Below, one piece after another: positions 11,301 to 23,520 of a DNA stretch of 64,000 bases. Source of the stretch: Symbiodinium microadriaticum (lineage: Eukaryota > Sar > Dinophyceae > Suessiales > Symbiodiniaceae); NCBI GenBank assembly GCA_001939145.1, contig LSRX01000331.1:533696-597695 (forward strand). The letters are read 5' to 3'. The translations under genes and the position numbers were made by a program. Every line of letters starts with the position of its first letter. Positions within the stretch are counted from its first letter, which is position 1. The notes under the pieces are model-generated. The model searched no databases. It had not been told where the DNA came from and was given only the letters and a program-made list of their open reading frames with translations.

Positions 11301-14163
11301 GGCAAATTCAACCGCAACGAGATTGAAGCAGAATTGAATCGAGACTGCGGTCGAAGTCCCTCTCCAGCCCGGGTACTGTTTCTCCCCCAGTGTGCTCACA
11401 CAGTATAGCGGGTCCTTGGTGCAAGCGGCACGGGATAGGACAACAAACATGCACGCGCACACACACACACACACAGACACAGAGGTCAGCAACGACATGC
11501 CGTGGTTGCTCCGAGCCAAGGATGCCATGATGCACTTCACTAAACCAACTCGGAAAAGCGGTCAATTGCAAATGAGAAACAGCTGACATGAGAAGCCACG
11601 CCGAACCGATGCCCTGTGAAGAAGCTCTAGACCGTCTGCTTGGGATTCTGAGCTTTGGAACCCAACTCGGCAGAGCCTTCAGAACAGCCAAAACCACAAA
11701 CGGAAAGTGGACAAAGCGCTCAGTTGAAGCTCTTTTGTTTAAGAGATGCTGCAGAACTCATCCTTGACCCCAGGCCATTGCAAATCCTCCACGGGAAATG
11801 CTGCGAGTTCCAGAGTCTTGGCATCTGCGCAGACCTGGAGACCTGCCCTCAAACCCCGGCCCTAACTCAAACGGTCAGAGCTACTGTTGTTTGACTGCGA
11901 TTTGGGGCTATTTTTAGGGTTGTGGATTTCGCAGACACTCTATAAATCCACTTGTTCCGATTCGGCTAGCTTTAGGAGAAGCTGCTTATGTGTCCTTCTT
12001 CCTGCACCTCGTTTGAAAGCCAGTGTCCCACACTATCCATGGCAACGTTGCCACGTCCAAATCAAAGAAATGCGCTCTTTACTCGACCGCGATGGCATCT
12101 ATTCTGTCCATGCAAACAAGGCGCGTCGGCTCGCTCCAGAAATCCATCTGCCCACGTCCAGCGCAGAAAGAAGCGCCCTGCTGCCATATGTCTCCTGCAG
12201 ACAGCCCCCGGTTGATTCCCTGCAACAGATGTTGAGTCTTGGGGATACTGCCAGAATTCGTTCTTATGTGTCATCCTGTTGGCGTCGACAGCACGCAGCA
12301 GCGAGTCTGCTGCCGCCTTTGCGACAGCTTCATGACCACTGAGAACGGCTGCCTCACAAGGAGGCTCACACTCGGAAAGGGACTTGCAGCGACAGACCCG
12401 CGCAGAAGGTGTCTTGGCAGGTCTCATCAAGTCTCATCTCCTCATATCTCCTCAGTTCTCCTCATATCCCACAGCCTTTGCAACCACGGCAGTGGCGAAG
12501 AAGTCCGCCTCGACGCGACATCGACATGCGAATCAGCACGGCAGCATATGCTCTCGCACTTACACTCATGTGCGCCCACGCACCCACTCATGTCCGTTTG
12601 CAAACTCACACCCGGGCTCGAAACCGCCACACGTGCGCACCCAAGCACATGCACACACCATCAAGGCTGCAGCCGGAGGCCTCGTAGGCTCCATTCCAGG
12701 TGTACTCGGACACTAAGCCACTGTTGGTCAGGGGGTGCCTGCATGCTTGTGGGCTTCCACTGCATGCCCCCAGCTTCACTTGAGACCCGCGATCGCCTGT
12801 ATCTGAAGATATCTTCGACACATCTCCTTAGTATTTTGCGTGCATGGAACCAACGACCAGGCATGCCTGACCTGACACCAGATCGTGACGGCAACATCTA
12901 CATCCTGTATCATCCTATTACCTGACCTATCACATCCTTTTCCAGCTAGCTTCATCTCCTTGCCGCCAGCAGCTCTTCTTGGGTCAAGCAGCATCTTTCT
13001 TTCCTTTCCCTATGTCTACTGCATCCTTGCACCCTACTAGTACGCTTCGTCATCCAAGACAGGCTAAACAGCAGAACCTAACAGACCCAACTGGATGGCA
13101 TTTCACGATCGAGGCCCAGAAACTAGCCTTGCTCCAACTCGCACCATGGATTTATCACGTCTGGGCATCATGTCTGTAGCCCTCTGCGCCTTGCTCCTCT
13201 CCCGAAGAGCTACAGCAAGAAGTTGAAGCTAGATTGTGCTACCAGTTCCATCTAATTCGACATCGGAGTAATTCGAAACCGGAGGAACCAAAGCACCCGT
13301 CACAGGCAATGGTGCTCGACTCCGATTCCTTCTGCGACTGAAAAACACTACAGGAGGGCGTGCAACAGCTTGACAAGAACCTCGACCTTCAGCTCCCATC
13401 TGCATGTTGTGAACTGGCTGCAAATGTGCTATGTATAAAGTGAGATATGTACCGCGGCATGCCCAACCGAAGATTTTTAAATGTGTACAGCGATCCCGCT
13501 TGTTCGAAAAACTATTGGTGGATTGGACAGTGTGGAAATCGATTTGGCAGGGTCACACAGCTGCTCCTTTCGTTGCGCCAGCAAAAGCGCAGGATTCTGC
13601 TCTACGGCAGGCTGAAGGTAATTGAAAGTAGAAATGATCCGTGCAAATGCCGCAAGTTAAAATATTGCAAGTCAGCACAGTCGAGAAACAGCATTTACGT
13701 AGCTAGCGCTGGCAGGAGGAGCGCCTATGCCTGCAAATTGGAATCGCGGAATTCCAATAATCTGTTGACAGAAACGAAAGTTGGCATTATGCGAATTGTG
13801 TCAACGGAGGACAGAGGGACCACAGGACCACGAACGGGAAGGACCAAGGGACCACGGCCACTCCAAACCCGAACCACAGCTTTAAAAACGACACCGCCAA
13901 AACACAGCAAACGCACGGCAACACAGACCTTAGCCTTAGACTGCAGCAGACGATCATCGACTTGCGGAGTCGAAGAGCCTCGGGCGAGGCTCTCTCCTAC
14001 ATTGTGCGGTTTCGCATCGTATCCAGATGTGTCCAACTCATAGGCCCACACATTTCAGCTACGGAGCATTAGACTTGTCAGGAAGAATTTCGGGCCGAGA
14101 CACAAGCAGAAAAGACAAGGAATCATGGAAGACAAAACATTCTTTACAATCGGATGTCATTTG
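8341..14163. other. Long intergenic or intronic stretch
   Basis: Short overlapping frames occur on both strands with no recognisable domain. The longest is the + frame at 12239-12925, with no motif. A (CA)n tract lies at 11458-11476. A - strand frame at about 9950-9800 has two C-x-x-C pairs (C-A-R-C-G-G and C-S-R-C-G) but nothing else to support a zinc ribbon. No mobile element or RNA gene was recognised. Confidence 0.3.
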
Positions 14164-14347
14164 TCAAAGGACGTTAAGCAATTACGAGGGACAAATCACA
14201 CAACTCTTTCAACAGATGTCTCAGTGATCGGTGCCAAGAACATGATCTACACAAGCAGTCTGGCAGAATTTCCGATGTCAGGCTTGCCTCAAATGCTCAA
14301 AATGAGCGCGCGCGCGCGCTCAGCTTGTACTTTCAAGCTTTTCCCAC
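14164..14347 (-). repeat. Element A repeat B2
   Basis: About 184 bp, clearly similar along its length to 14452-14636. Shared blocks include AAAGGA(C/T)GTTAAGC, ACAACTCTTTCAAC, GATCTACACAAGCAG, ATGCTCAAAATGAGC and TCAAGCTT. It contains a (GC)n run at 14308-14319 not found in its partner. Confidence 0.75.
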
Positions 14348-14381
14348 TGTCACAAGGGCGGGTGGGGTTCGCCAGCGCTGG

Positions 14382-14450
14382 GAGCAATGAAAATGATGGA
14401 GTCACGCTAACTGGTTGACGCGTGAAAGAAACAACTAGATTGAAACACCG
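14382..14450 (-). repeat. Element A repeat A2
   Basis: 69 bp, same orientation and same length as 18274-18342. By eye the two differ at about 12 positions, roughly 80% identity, with no gap. The most conserved blocks are GTTGACGC, TGAAAGAAAC and TTGAAACACCG. Confidence 0.75.
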
Positions 14451-14451
14451 T

Positions 14452-14636
14452 GCCAAAGGATGTTAAGCCTTTACCAGGGACAATGCGGCACTCAGACAAC
14501 TCTTTCAACGGATGTCTGTTCGGGCGATGCCAGCGTGATCTACACAAGCAGCATGGCAGGATCTCCGATATGTCAGGCCGGCCAAGATGCTCAAAATGAG
14601 CTCACGCTCATCATGTCCTCTCAAGCTTCTCCCAAC
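14452..14636 (-). repeat. Element A repeat B1
   Basis: Partner of B2 at 14164-14347, placed directly after A2 and before the recombinase region, as expected for the internal repeat of a split-direct-repeat element. Confidence 0.75.
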
Positions 14637-14690
14637 CATCCACACCACTAACAAACTCATGCTGCATAGCATACATGCTGCTCGAACAGG

Positions 14691-15260
14691 TCAAACTTGG
14701 CCTGGCCAAGTCGAGTCAGAATGAAAATAAAGAGCCCCATAAAAAGCCCAAGCGTGAAGTCCCAGGGCACACCACTGTTGCATGCCTTGTTGTTGTTGTT
14801 GCTGTTGTTGTTGTTGTTGTTGTTGTCTGAAGCCCATCATGTGCAATGCCCTCACGACAGCCACTTCACCTCTGCGTATATACTCTCTGGCAAAGTGTTC
14901 GCACAACCACGTCCTGAACAAAATGATATCAGCAAGTGGCACTCCTTGACGGGCCAGCTCTGAAGCTCCAGACCGTCGAAAACTATGTGTGGTAAGGTGC
15001 TGTGCTTCACTCCCCAACAAAGCAGACAGCCGCTTTACCCAGCGAAGGACAAAAGCATACGCGACAGAGAACATCGTTTGATGTGAAGGCCCTGCAAGAA
15101 AATGCTGAAGGTGGTCCCTGATCCAAGCCACCACTCAATTTTTTCGCAGAACGACTTTTTGCTCCATACCACGCTTTGTACGACCTAAGCACAAAGTGAC
15201 ATTGTCTCTTGAAAAGATCATGTCGCCAACGCCAAATGGAGACACTCACGAACCCTCAAC
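14691..15260 (-). pseudogene. Tyrosine recombinase of element A (remnant)
   Basis: On the - strand, a frame from about 15260 (one stop near 15135) into 15134-14691 carries the C-terminal catalytic part of a tyrosine recombinase. The H-S-F-R-R-S-G-A-S-E motif (His and Arg of the H-x-x-R box, about 14987-14976) follows a long helix, and R-E-Y-I-R-R-G at about 14886-14866 supplies the candidate nucleophilic Tyr. Upstream, T-L-C-L-G-R-T-K-R-G fits the beta region that carries the catalytic Lys. Such enzymes integrate the circular cDNA of DIRS-order elements. The C-terminus runs into a poly-Gln tract encoded by (GTT)n at 14788-14827. At least one stop breaks the frame. Confidence 0.7.
14788..14827 (+). 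repeat. (GTT)n trinucleotide tract
   Basis: About 13 GTT units with one GCT interruption, reading as poly-Gln in the - strand recombinase frame. Confidence 0.9.
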
Positions 15261-15389
15261 AACCCAGATTAACACATCAGCATCACGGCATTGAGTTAGG
15301 TGGATTGACTTTCTGGACAGTGACATTGATGGCACAGATTTTGCGGCATCTGCTGTTCAACAATTGTGAGCTGCATCGCCCTTCGTTCA

Positions 15390-16875
15390 TGCAGCCGGCA
15401 CAAGCCGCAGAGTTAGCAGGGTGCACAAATCTGCAACCATCATCTGCCAGGCAGAAAGGCGATCTTCGGCCGCCCATGTCAGAGCATCGGCCTCGCTCAG
15501 CGTGATGTGTGCAGGACTCCAAAGTGCTGCAACTGTGTACCGCTTATTGTACCATTTGACACGTTCAACTGGTATGCGAACACGCCTAAGACTACATTTA
15601 TGATCATCAGTTAAACCAACACGCCAAGGCAACTCCAAGTTGGTGTACACACGGGAATTATCACCGCAGCGCGCCAACACTTGCACCACATGTTTGGGAA
15701 CAATACCTCAAGCCCTGCTGATGCGTGTCATGGATGAGTCCGTACACGTAAAGCGACTGCTCCAGTCTGCTGAAAGATTCAAGCTGCAAAAACTCAATAA
15801 CATAGCTGCAATTGCAACGGCCAACTCAACCCACACGACATCGGGCAGCACCACGAAATCACGCCTGGACCCCGAAGTGTTGACAGCCAGGAATACGTCT
15901 GCTCGAATATGGACCTCATGCAGAATGCAGAGCCGAGCCGGCTTGGTGAACCCGTGCTTTCCAACCAGGCGATCAACTACTCCAACCAGTATTCGCCGTG
16001 CAAGCAGCGCTTCTCCAGACTGCTCCAGCCCAGTGCCCGTGCGGATCAATGTAATGACCTTGAACTTCCTCTCCAGCATTGAATCAAGGGGTTTTCCCAT
16101 TCGGCTCCACACCGTGCTCCAGCCAAGAGGACTCCGTGGTGTCCATCCAGGCTGCACCTCAGGCTGCGAGGAGGCACGTCCAATGGCCCATACATCGTCA
16201 GCAATCGCCTCCCACAAGGGCAACGAATCTGGTACCACCATGTCGGGGCGAAGCCTCCGGCAGCCCTGCTCTCTCGGTAACAGCGTCCGTCAGCCCCCGC
16301 GCCCAACCTGCCGATGTTCTGAAAGCGGAGCAAGCGGCATGAAAATTGACGAATTTGGCCTGAACTCGCGGTCTTCGGCACCGGCGGTCTGCACAGCCAC
16401 CTTCGCCAGCGCCTCCCAATTCTGAGACGGTGGAGATAGTGTATCATGCTTTGAAACCGGCACTCCACATTGGGGAACGGACAGGGCTCTCGTATGGGGA
16501 ATATGCGCGAAGCGAGGCCGAGGTAGTTTACACGCTTGATTTGTGATCACTCTGTCCTCCTTGGCATCTTTCTTCACGGCAAAAGCACCAGCCCACAATG
16601 CCCCTCTATGCCTCGCAACCTGCTCAGACTTCTTGAGACAATGTAGCCTGGCCTTGACATTGCGCTTAACAAGCTCTGGATATGACCGCACCACCCACAA
16701 GTAACCCTTTATAACCCGGGATGGCCCTCGCTTGGACGGCAGAAGCAGAGCATTCGGCCGAATAACCGGCTCCGCCATCTCTGGGAAAGTGTTCTGTAGA
16801 TGCTGCTCAAGCGGCACATCAGCAGCTGCTGTGGCCGGAACATCCCCACGCACACCCGGAGCTAACACCACCCTG
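15390..16875 (-). pseudogene. Reverse transcriptase (and RNase H start) of element A
   Basis: The - strand frame 16871-16290 contains a fingers-like motif, G-A-F-A-V-K-K-D-A-K-E-D-R-V-I-T-N, comparable to the basic 'KKD...R.I.D.R' box of DIRS and gypsy-type RTs. A frame change leads to 16241-15708, which carries an A-D-D-V-W-A-I box at about 16202-16182, the position of the Y/F-x-D-D catalytic pair, and near 15765-15740 a C-T-D-S-S-M-T motif resembling the first Asp of a DIRS RNase H. Palm motif A could not be placed, so sequence is probably missing or scrambled between the two frames. The copy cannot make a working enzyme. Confidence 0.6.
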
Positions 16876-16899
16876 CTACCAGAGTAATGTTCGGACTAC

Positions 16900-17830
16900 T
16901 TCAAACGAGGCTCATCAGCCACCACCATTGCCTCCAAGGCACAAGCTATCCGAGCATGTATTTGCCAATGGGCTGCCGTAAGACGTGAAGTGGTCGAAGA
17001 CCACCGCCATATCAGGCACCCCGTGCAAGTCGTTGGGCATGGCAGTGACCAAATTGGCTCCCTCAATTATGCCTTTACAAACCTTGGTAACCTTGGCAGA
17101 ATGGGTTTCGCCACCCGCAATCACCGAACTACCTCGACTGCAAGGTGGCAGAGGAAAAAACATGCCGCGCAAAGACTCCCGCAAGAAAGTGAGCAGCCAA
17201 CACCCCGGGATGCTTCGCCGCGAATGACACTAGATCTCAATCTGACGCCGTCCACATGTGAAAGATCGTCGTATGAAGCCCGCTTGCTGCGTGCCTTTTC
17301 TTTCCATCTCAAGGGCTGCGGCTTCGGCCCACCTGAACCGCTGCATGGGCTTGACAATTGCGCTGGAATTGTTCGAGCTCGTCCTTCTTGTGATGGTTTT
17401 CTTCTTCTTCTTCTTCTTCTTTGACTTCTTCTCCTTCCTGTCCGTCTTCTCCTTCCCGGACTCCCTTAAGGAGAGGCTTCGCAGCTGCTTCACAGCCTCC
17501 AAAGCACTGAGGTCCATCTGACCGGTGTTGGTGCCACCGTTGCCACTGCCACCGTGCAGCCCCAACCGCGCTACCTCGGCTGCGCCATTTGCCACCCCCC
17601 ACGCCTAACGCTGGTGCGCCGACCGGACCCGGCGCCATTGGCATGGCCACGGGCAAAACGACAGCTTGCGGGCCACTCCGGCCGTGTTGACCCCAGCACT
17701 GGCAGCACCACAGCCCAAGTCCATTCTCCACCATCCTCTGAAGTGGTACGAGTAAGGATCTCGCCTTGACCAGGCCCATGCCCCACCACATACCCTTCGT
17801 CGTAATGCAGAGGTCGGGAAACGACTGCAA
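16900..17830 (-). pseudogene. Gag-like region of element A
   Basis: The - strand frames 17830-17309 and 17595-17230 give an Ala/Gly-rich segment, then D-L-S-A-L-E-A-V-K-Q-L-R-S-L-S, then a strongly basic K-K-S-K-K-K-K-K-K-K-K tract from the (TTC)n run at 17398-17422. A helix, a basic tract and then a second alpha-helical part (17184-16915) is the gag layout I associate with dinoflagellate DIRS-like elements. Frames are broken. Confidence 0.45.
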
Positions 17831-18273
17831 AGCTGCCTATGGGATACTGTGCCGGACCTGGGGCTGCCATCTCGGCGCTGGCGAAGCAAAACTGATCGTC
17901 GGAATTGCAGCCGCGAGTGGGCTGACAGGCTGAAGCAATTAAGGCAAACGCCCACCCGAAGCAGCAGGCACAACAAGTCCAAGACCAGTTGCAAAGCCAA
18001 ACACCCGCAGAACAAACACAGAGGTATCCACTGTAGCACCAACAGGACACCCCTCCCACTAGAAATGCCCGATGCAATCCCAACCAGAGGCATCCAAATT
18101 TTCGTCTGAGCTCGTCAACTGCCGCCCTGCAAAGACGATGGCCTCCCTTATCACGGCTTGCGCTATCCAATTTTGTCAGCTTTGGTGGATTGCAACGCCC
18201 GTGAACCCGGTAACCGCAGCTGAAGTCACCACACGAAGAGACATCAACCTATGCGACCTTTCCAGAGCAGCTT

Positions 18274-18342
18274 GAGGAATGAAAGTCACGGTCTCACGGT
18301 AACTTGTTGACGCATGAAAGAAACGACCAGTTTGAAACACCG
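18274..18342 (-). repeat. Element A repeat A1
   Basis: 69-bp partner of A2 (14382-14450), marking the 5' side of the element on the - strand. Confidence 0.75.
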
Positions 18343-21300
18343 ACCAGTAGTAGACCCAAGCACGTGAGTCGGAAAAGAAAAAGATGAGGACAAACCCGCT
18401 AGTGAACCTGCAGGAACTGCTTGCCTGTTGTATCACAGCGGTCGCAAACAGGTGAACCCGCTAGCTAGATGGGGTCGTCGAGACGGTGCTCATTAGAGTC
18501 TCTGTCAAGTATCCGTGCAAGCTCATTGCGCCCCAACCGGCCAGCAGCTTCGCAAATCCAGACTAAGGGATACCTTGCAGAGAAGCATCACAATGGAAAA
18601 TGTGCGAGAAACCAGTGCCGATGTCAAGCAGTTTCGGGTGCGTAGATATCCACAAGCAGAAAGGGACTGCACTGTTGCCAAGTCGCTGCGGGTAGGCTGA
18701 AGAAAGCCTTTGAGAACCTGCATGGCTTGGGCGCGGCCAAAACAGATTTCCCAGTGGTTGCAAATCCGCGGGGTTGTTCAAATGCTATCGAGGCAACTTG
18801 CTTTGTTGGCCAGCACGAACTGAGAAGCAATGTCCAGCGCTTTTTGTGCCTGACAGCAGCACGCATTTCATGTGGCTTCTTCTGCTTCCCAGACAGCCCC
18901 AGATGAGCTGCATGCCGAGTGGATTCACTAAGAGGGCCGTTTCTTGCAAGAGCAATAATTAGACTTTCAAGCAATGCTACCACCCGACAGGAGCTTGCCG
19001 GATGAGCTTGGCCTGTTGCATTGTCTGATACAAGCAAGACGCTCCGAACTCTTGCCAGGCTTGCCATGGCGCAGCCGGCTCAATCCTAGATGCAAAAGAT
19101 TGCACAAGCATACAAGCAAGATAGAAACCAGCCTGAACTGAAGCTAGCCCACCCGCCACCCATGCAAGACAGCTTCGACCACGAGCATCTTCGACATCAC
19201 TGGCAAAAACTCGCAAAGCCCGTTGCCCTTTTGCGCTATAAGCGTGGGAGAACCCTTGATTCACAGCGGTGCTGCCTCAGCTTCGCGTCCTGCTTCGATG
19301 AACGCCATGGGAAGCCGGTAGTAGTATGCCACCTGAGGTTCGATGTCAAAGGGGCCAAGCTAGAAGCCGCAATCGAAAGCTGAAGCCGAGAGGCGTCATA
19401 GTGCTGCGAAACACATGACTCATCCAGCCAGCAGGCCAGATACTTCAGCCTTATTGGGATTGTTCGCCCTTCACGTGCAACAATGCGCCGGTCTGTACGT
19501 GACGAAAACCTGTCTCCATTCACATCGTCTATGCTTATGGCATGCAATATCAATATCATGCAATGACTGAGCTTCCCCGCGCCCTTTCGATCTGCACATT
19601 GTGGATGCCAGAGCCGCTGCACATATCCGCCTTGGACTGCCGGGAACAGTCAAAGAGTGGTGAGCGCGCGATGCTTGAATCAGGAACCTGCCGAGCTACA
19701 ATCGAATTCAAAGGCGAGCTCTCTTGGCTTCTCCTTTCTCCTCGAGCAGAGGAAAAAGAGAGGCGTCGCCGTCAGCCCTTCGCCTTCGGATCCCTTCGGA
19801 TCCCTTCGGCCTTCAGCTTCGCTGGCCGCCTGGGCCTGGGTCGCCTCGCCGACCTCGCCCCGGGCCTTCAGCGCCTAGCAGGGATCGCTCATTTGGGGAC
19901 CCTTCAAGTGTCTTTCCATCTGATTCTCCGCCTCAGATGCAGGATAGACAGCATCAAGCCGGTGGCCGAAAGTGCCCCCACTCGCACTAGGAAGAAAATC
20001 ATGTGGGGGTGTGCAGTTTCGGGGGTAGCCCACTCAGTAAACCTCCCGTCTCTCTTGCGCCGGGACCTTATCTGCTGCGATGTTCGGCTCTACGTCTCGG
20101 AATTGGGCAGTAAGCCAAGGAAGCTTTTGCAGAAGAACCCTCTTTCCTTTCCTTTCTGTACCATCTCTGACTTTTTCATCTTGTTCAGGACTCAGGACTG
20201 ACATGTCCTGGAGCAGATCCCTTCACAAGCTGGAGAAGAATAAAGCCTTCCACAGCAGGATCCAGAATGACGGTGGCCCGTGCGCCTTCGGAGCTGGCGA
20301 TGCCAAGGCCTGTCGACACACAAACACACAAGTAAAAGCCCGAATCTCGATGTCACACCCGTTGTGCTAAGGCTAAGGATAAGGCGGAAAGGTGAAGTGA
20401 AAGTGGCATCCCTTATCCCGGGTCCGGTTTTTTGTTTGGGTCACCTACTTGGAGACGAAATTTCTCGGCCGGCATCAAGCGAATTGAACTTGGATTCTTT
20501 GCGCTCGTCAGATTCCAGAAGCATTGCTGGCTGGTGCTTACCACCACCACCAACAACAACCGACCGCGACCACGACCGTCAAGCCCTTGTTCGGAAGACA
20601 AGCCACAAGAAGAATCCGATGACGAAAACCCTTTTCAAAGAAGACTACAGAGCCATTGTTTGGGGTGCAAATCCCAGCGCAGCACTGACGCTCCGTGAGC
20701 ATCACAAGGCAATGTGAGATCTTAGCAGCTCGAGTACAGCGTCGCACCTCGCCGGGTTCCCTCGGTGTCGGTGAGCGCAGGCAGCTGCAGAGGCGCTTCA
20801 AACTCATGGCCCGGCAGACTGGCTAAAGAGGTCTCGGGTGGGTAGATGATTCATCCTTTCTAGAGGAACTCCGTTTCTGTCGGATGGCATAGCACAGTGT
20901 GGAATGCAGTGAAACGTTCAAATTTCTAGCGCCTGAGTATCAACATGAAAACGTGTGACAGTGTGGGCTGCAGAATCGTCTGTCTAAGTCGAGCGTTCAC
21001 CTGCGCCCAAGACTGCCTTTGAGCCTCCATGCACGGACGAAGAATCACCTAGCTTGAGCTTAGGCCCTTAGGCTCAGCTCAATTACGCTGATTTGCCACT
21101 TCTAGGCCTGCGCATATGCGCTCAACCGCGCAACTTGGGCTGTGAGGAAATGCCGCGAGCACAGTGGAAGCTTGGCTTCCCACCTGCCCTTTGTTACCAC
21201 TCGTGTCTTTGAACCTGTCCTGACAGTCGAACAGTGACACAGACCGTCTGTTCATGCTACACAGGCTCAGGTCAGGTCCCCGTTTTCGGCATCGTTGCTT

Positions 21301-21867
21301 GTGATGGCTTCTGACAGGGAAGAGCCGATGCCAAGGCTTGGGAAGCGTCAAATGGCCGAGGGAGTGAGGCAGCTGCAAGTGGCTCTTCAGGATCAGTCTC
21401 CCAAGCCGTCTGCCAACGATGAAGATCCTGCGAGTATTTCAGCTCATGAATGTCAGATCGTGGACACATGTGGACACATGGCATGAGCAAAGGAGCGCCT
21501 CCGGGCTTAAGGCCTTGAAAGCCAACTTTTTGTCGCCTAGTTCCACCTTAGGATCATTGCAGCATCGAGGACAGCTTCGATCAGCCGAAGTGCCACGATG
21601 CTACAGTACAATGACTGCGATCTCTGCTGTGTCAGCCGACAGGGAATGACACGAAGGAGAGGTAAATGGTGCTCACTGCTGCCAGAAGGGGTACAGAGAC
21701 GCCCAACAGTCGACGCATGCAACGCGATATGTATGAGCCGGCGTCAAAATTCGCCTCGGCCCCGGCCGAAGCGGTCAGAGGGTCCTATTCGGATTCCCTC
21801 TATTCCCCACCTCTTAATCCCCTCTCCAGTGACCCCCACCCCGCAAAGCGGTGGTCGTGGTGGGGGG
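18343..21867. other. Intergenic or intronic, nothing recognised
   Basis: Short - strand frames (19264-18977, 19067-18624) and + frames (19542-20201) have no recognisable domain. A short GGATCCCTTC direct duplication lies at about 19788-19808. A (CCA)n/(CAA)n patch at 20540-20562 leads into CGACCGCGACCAC, resembling the start of the larger block at 26.93-27.02 kb. Confidence 0.3.
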
Positions 21868-22367
21868 NNNNNNNNNNNNNNNNNNNNNNNNNNNNNNNNN
21901 NNNNNNNNNNNNNNNNNNNNNNNNNNNNNNNNNNNNNNNNNNNNNNNNNNNNNNNNNNNNNNNNNNNNNNNNNNNNNNNNNNNNNNNNNNNNNNNNNNNN
22001 NNNNNNNNNNNNNNNNNNNNNNNNNNNNNNNNNNNNNNNNNNNNNNNNNNNNNNNNNNNNNNNNNNNNNNNNNNNNNNNNNNNNNNNNNNNNNNNNNNNN
22101 NNNNNNNNNNNNNNNNNNNNNNNNNNNNNNNNNNNNNNNNNNNNNNNNNNNNNNNNNNNNNNNNNNNNNNNNNNNNNNNNNNNNNNNNNNNNNNNNNNNN
22201 NNNNNNNNNNNNNNNNNNNNNNNNNNNNNNNNNNNNNNNNNNNNNNNNNNNNNNNNNNNNNNNNNNNNNNNNNNNNNNNNNNNNNNNNNNNNNNNNNNNN
22301 NNNNNNNNNNNNNNNNNNNNNNNNNNNNNNNNNNNNNNNNNNNNNNNNNNNNNNNNNNNNNNNNNNN
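21868..22367. other. Assembly gap (500 N)
   Basis: Exactly 500 unknown bases, a conventional placeholder size, so the true gap length is unknown. Any frame drawn across it is meaningless. The left edge is a G-rich run that may have stopped assembly. Confidence 0.99.
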
Positions 22368-22518
22368 TCTTCACCCCGCAGACGCTGCACCCCGATATCC
22401 TGCGAAAGCACAAGCCCCAGACCTGGCATCATGTCTTCCTCCCAACATACGGCCGGGCCGAGGCGGACGACGCGCAGCGTTTAAAACAAAAATTGTTTAT
22501 GTCAGTTTCGGTTTTAGA

Positions 22519-22570
22519 TTAGGGCGTCCTCTATTGGTTTACAGATGTTTACAGTGTTTGCAACTTGACA
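22519..22570 (+). repeat. Diverged direct repeat near gap, copy 1
   Basis: TTAGGGCGTCC followed by CTAT..GTTTTACA-like sequence matches 23133-23185 in the same order and orientation. Confidence 0.4.
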
Positions 22571-23132
22571 CCTACTGGCACAAACGATACACCGCTTTCG
22601 AGTAGGGAGAAACAGTATAGAACGTGCAGCATTCCAGGATGTGGCCTTAGGTTGCGGTCTTTGGGGCCTTTTGAAGTCCTTGGGGCTTTTGGGTTTTGAG
22701 CTTCGTCTGCTTTGCATTTCGAAAGGGCGCGGCATCGTGCAGTCGACAAGAACTGATTTCTTAGAGCATGCGAAGCTTCTTGTGATGTGGAAAGTTGGTT
22801 TAGGACTGCGGTTTAAGCTTTTCGGATTTCGCGAGTTTAAAGATGTTTGGACTCTGGGCCGTTTGGAGTCTTCAGTTTTGGGGCTTTCGGGTTCTGGTCC
22901 AAGGGATAGTGCTGGCCAGTACATGAAGGGCCACGGGCCCATCTCGGCCACTCGAAACAACATTTTAGGTATCGTTCTGCCCAGTTTAGGAACGTCGTTT
23001 CATTTCCAGAATTCCCATCCCCACAACCTCGACACCCTTACTAAAACCTAAACTCCCGACACCCTCTCTTCAAAGAAACCAGGAGCCAAGCGTTACCATG
23101 GCAACAATGATGTTGTTTTGAGGGTATCGTCT
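22571..23132. other. No gene recognised
   Basis: A + frame (22641-23051) is open and Gly/Leu-rich, but the DNA beneath it is a GGCTTTTGGGTT-type imperfect repetition and no domain is visible. Confidence 0.3.
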
Positions 23133-23185
23133 TTAGGGCGTCCCTATCGTTTTACACGTCACCGCCAGCATTTGCTATCTTCGAC
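23133..23185 (+). repeat. Diverged direct repeat near gap, copy 2
   Basis: Second copy of the block at 22519-22570. Their function is unknown. Confidence 0.4.
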
Positions 23186-23265
23186 AACCGCCTGCTGAAA
23201 AATCAATATACCTGGGTTGATGTTTCAGTCTCAGCGTTTCACATCACGCAACGATTTCAACAGTC

Positions 23266-23520
23266 AGGTTGTGCCAGCACAGGCCACAAACAGTGAAAGC
23301 AGTCCAAGACATGCAGACCCAAGATCAATTCCAGGAGCACCCTGAGGCTCCCAAGATCATCAGCCATTCCAAAATGCGTGGCAGGAGCACGATCGCATTG
23401 CACCCCAGAACGCGCACCGCATTGTGGAGGGAACACGAGTCGCCTCACTCAAAGTGTGCACGACACTGTGGTGGGAGTGCGATTGGCAGATGGGATTGCG
23501 GAGGGAGGACGATGTGCCTA
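23266..23520 (+). repeat. Segmental duplicate, left copy
   Basis: Positions 23270-23353 align with 24712-24793. Shared blocks in order are TTGTGCC(A/G)GCA, CCAAACAGTGAAA or CACAAACAGTGAAA, TCCAAG, CTGCAGACCCAAG or ATGCAGACCCAAG, and CCTGAGGCTCC. Both copies are followed by a region rich in GGAGCACGAT and CACTGTGG motifs. Confidence 0.55.

Larger units (their letters stand above)
14164..18342 (-). mobile_element. Decayed tyrosine-recombinase retroelement A (PAT/Ngaro-like)
   Basis: Read on the - strand, the order is a 69-bp repeat (A1, 18342-18274), a gag-like region with a Lys-rich tract, reverse transcriptase, a tyrosine recombinase, and then B1 (14636-14452), A2 (14450-14382) and B2 (14347-14164). 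This A1-ORFs-B1-A2-B2 arrangement is the split-direct-repeat structure known for PAT and Ngaro-type DIRS-order retroelements, which integrate by a tyrosine recombinase and leave no target-site duplication. The coding part is broken by many stops and frameshifts, so the copy is dead. The exact outer ends beyond the repeats are not proven. Confidence 0.75.

Noticed and set aside
14164-18342. LTR retrotransposon
   Set aside because: The repeats are split and interleaved (A1...B1-A2-B2) and the integrase is a tyrosine recombinase, not a DDE integrase.
21598-22605. Long frames spanning the N block
   Set aside because: The 500 unknown bases have no sequence, so openness there means nothing.
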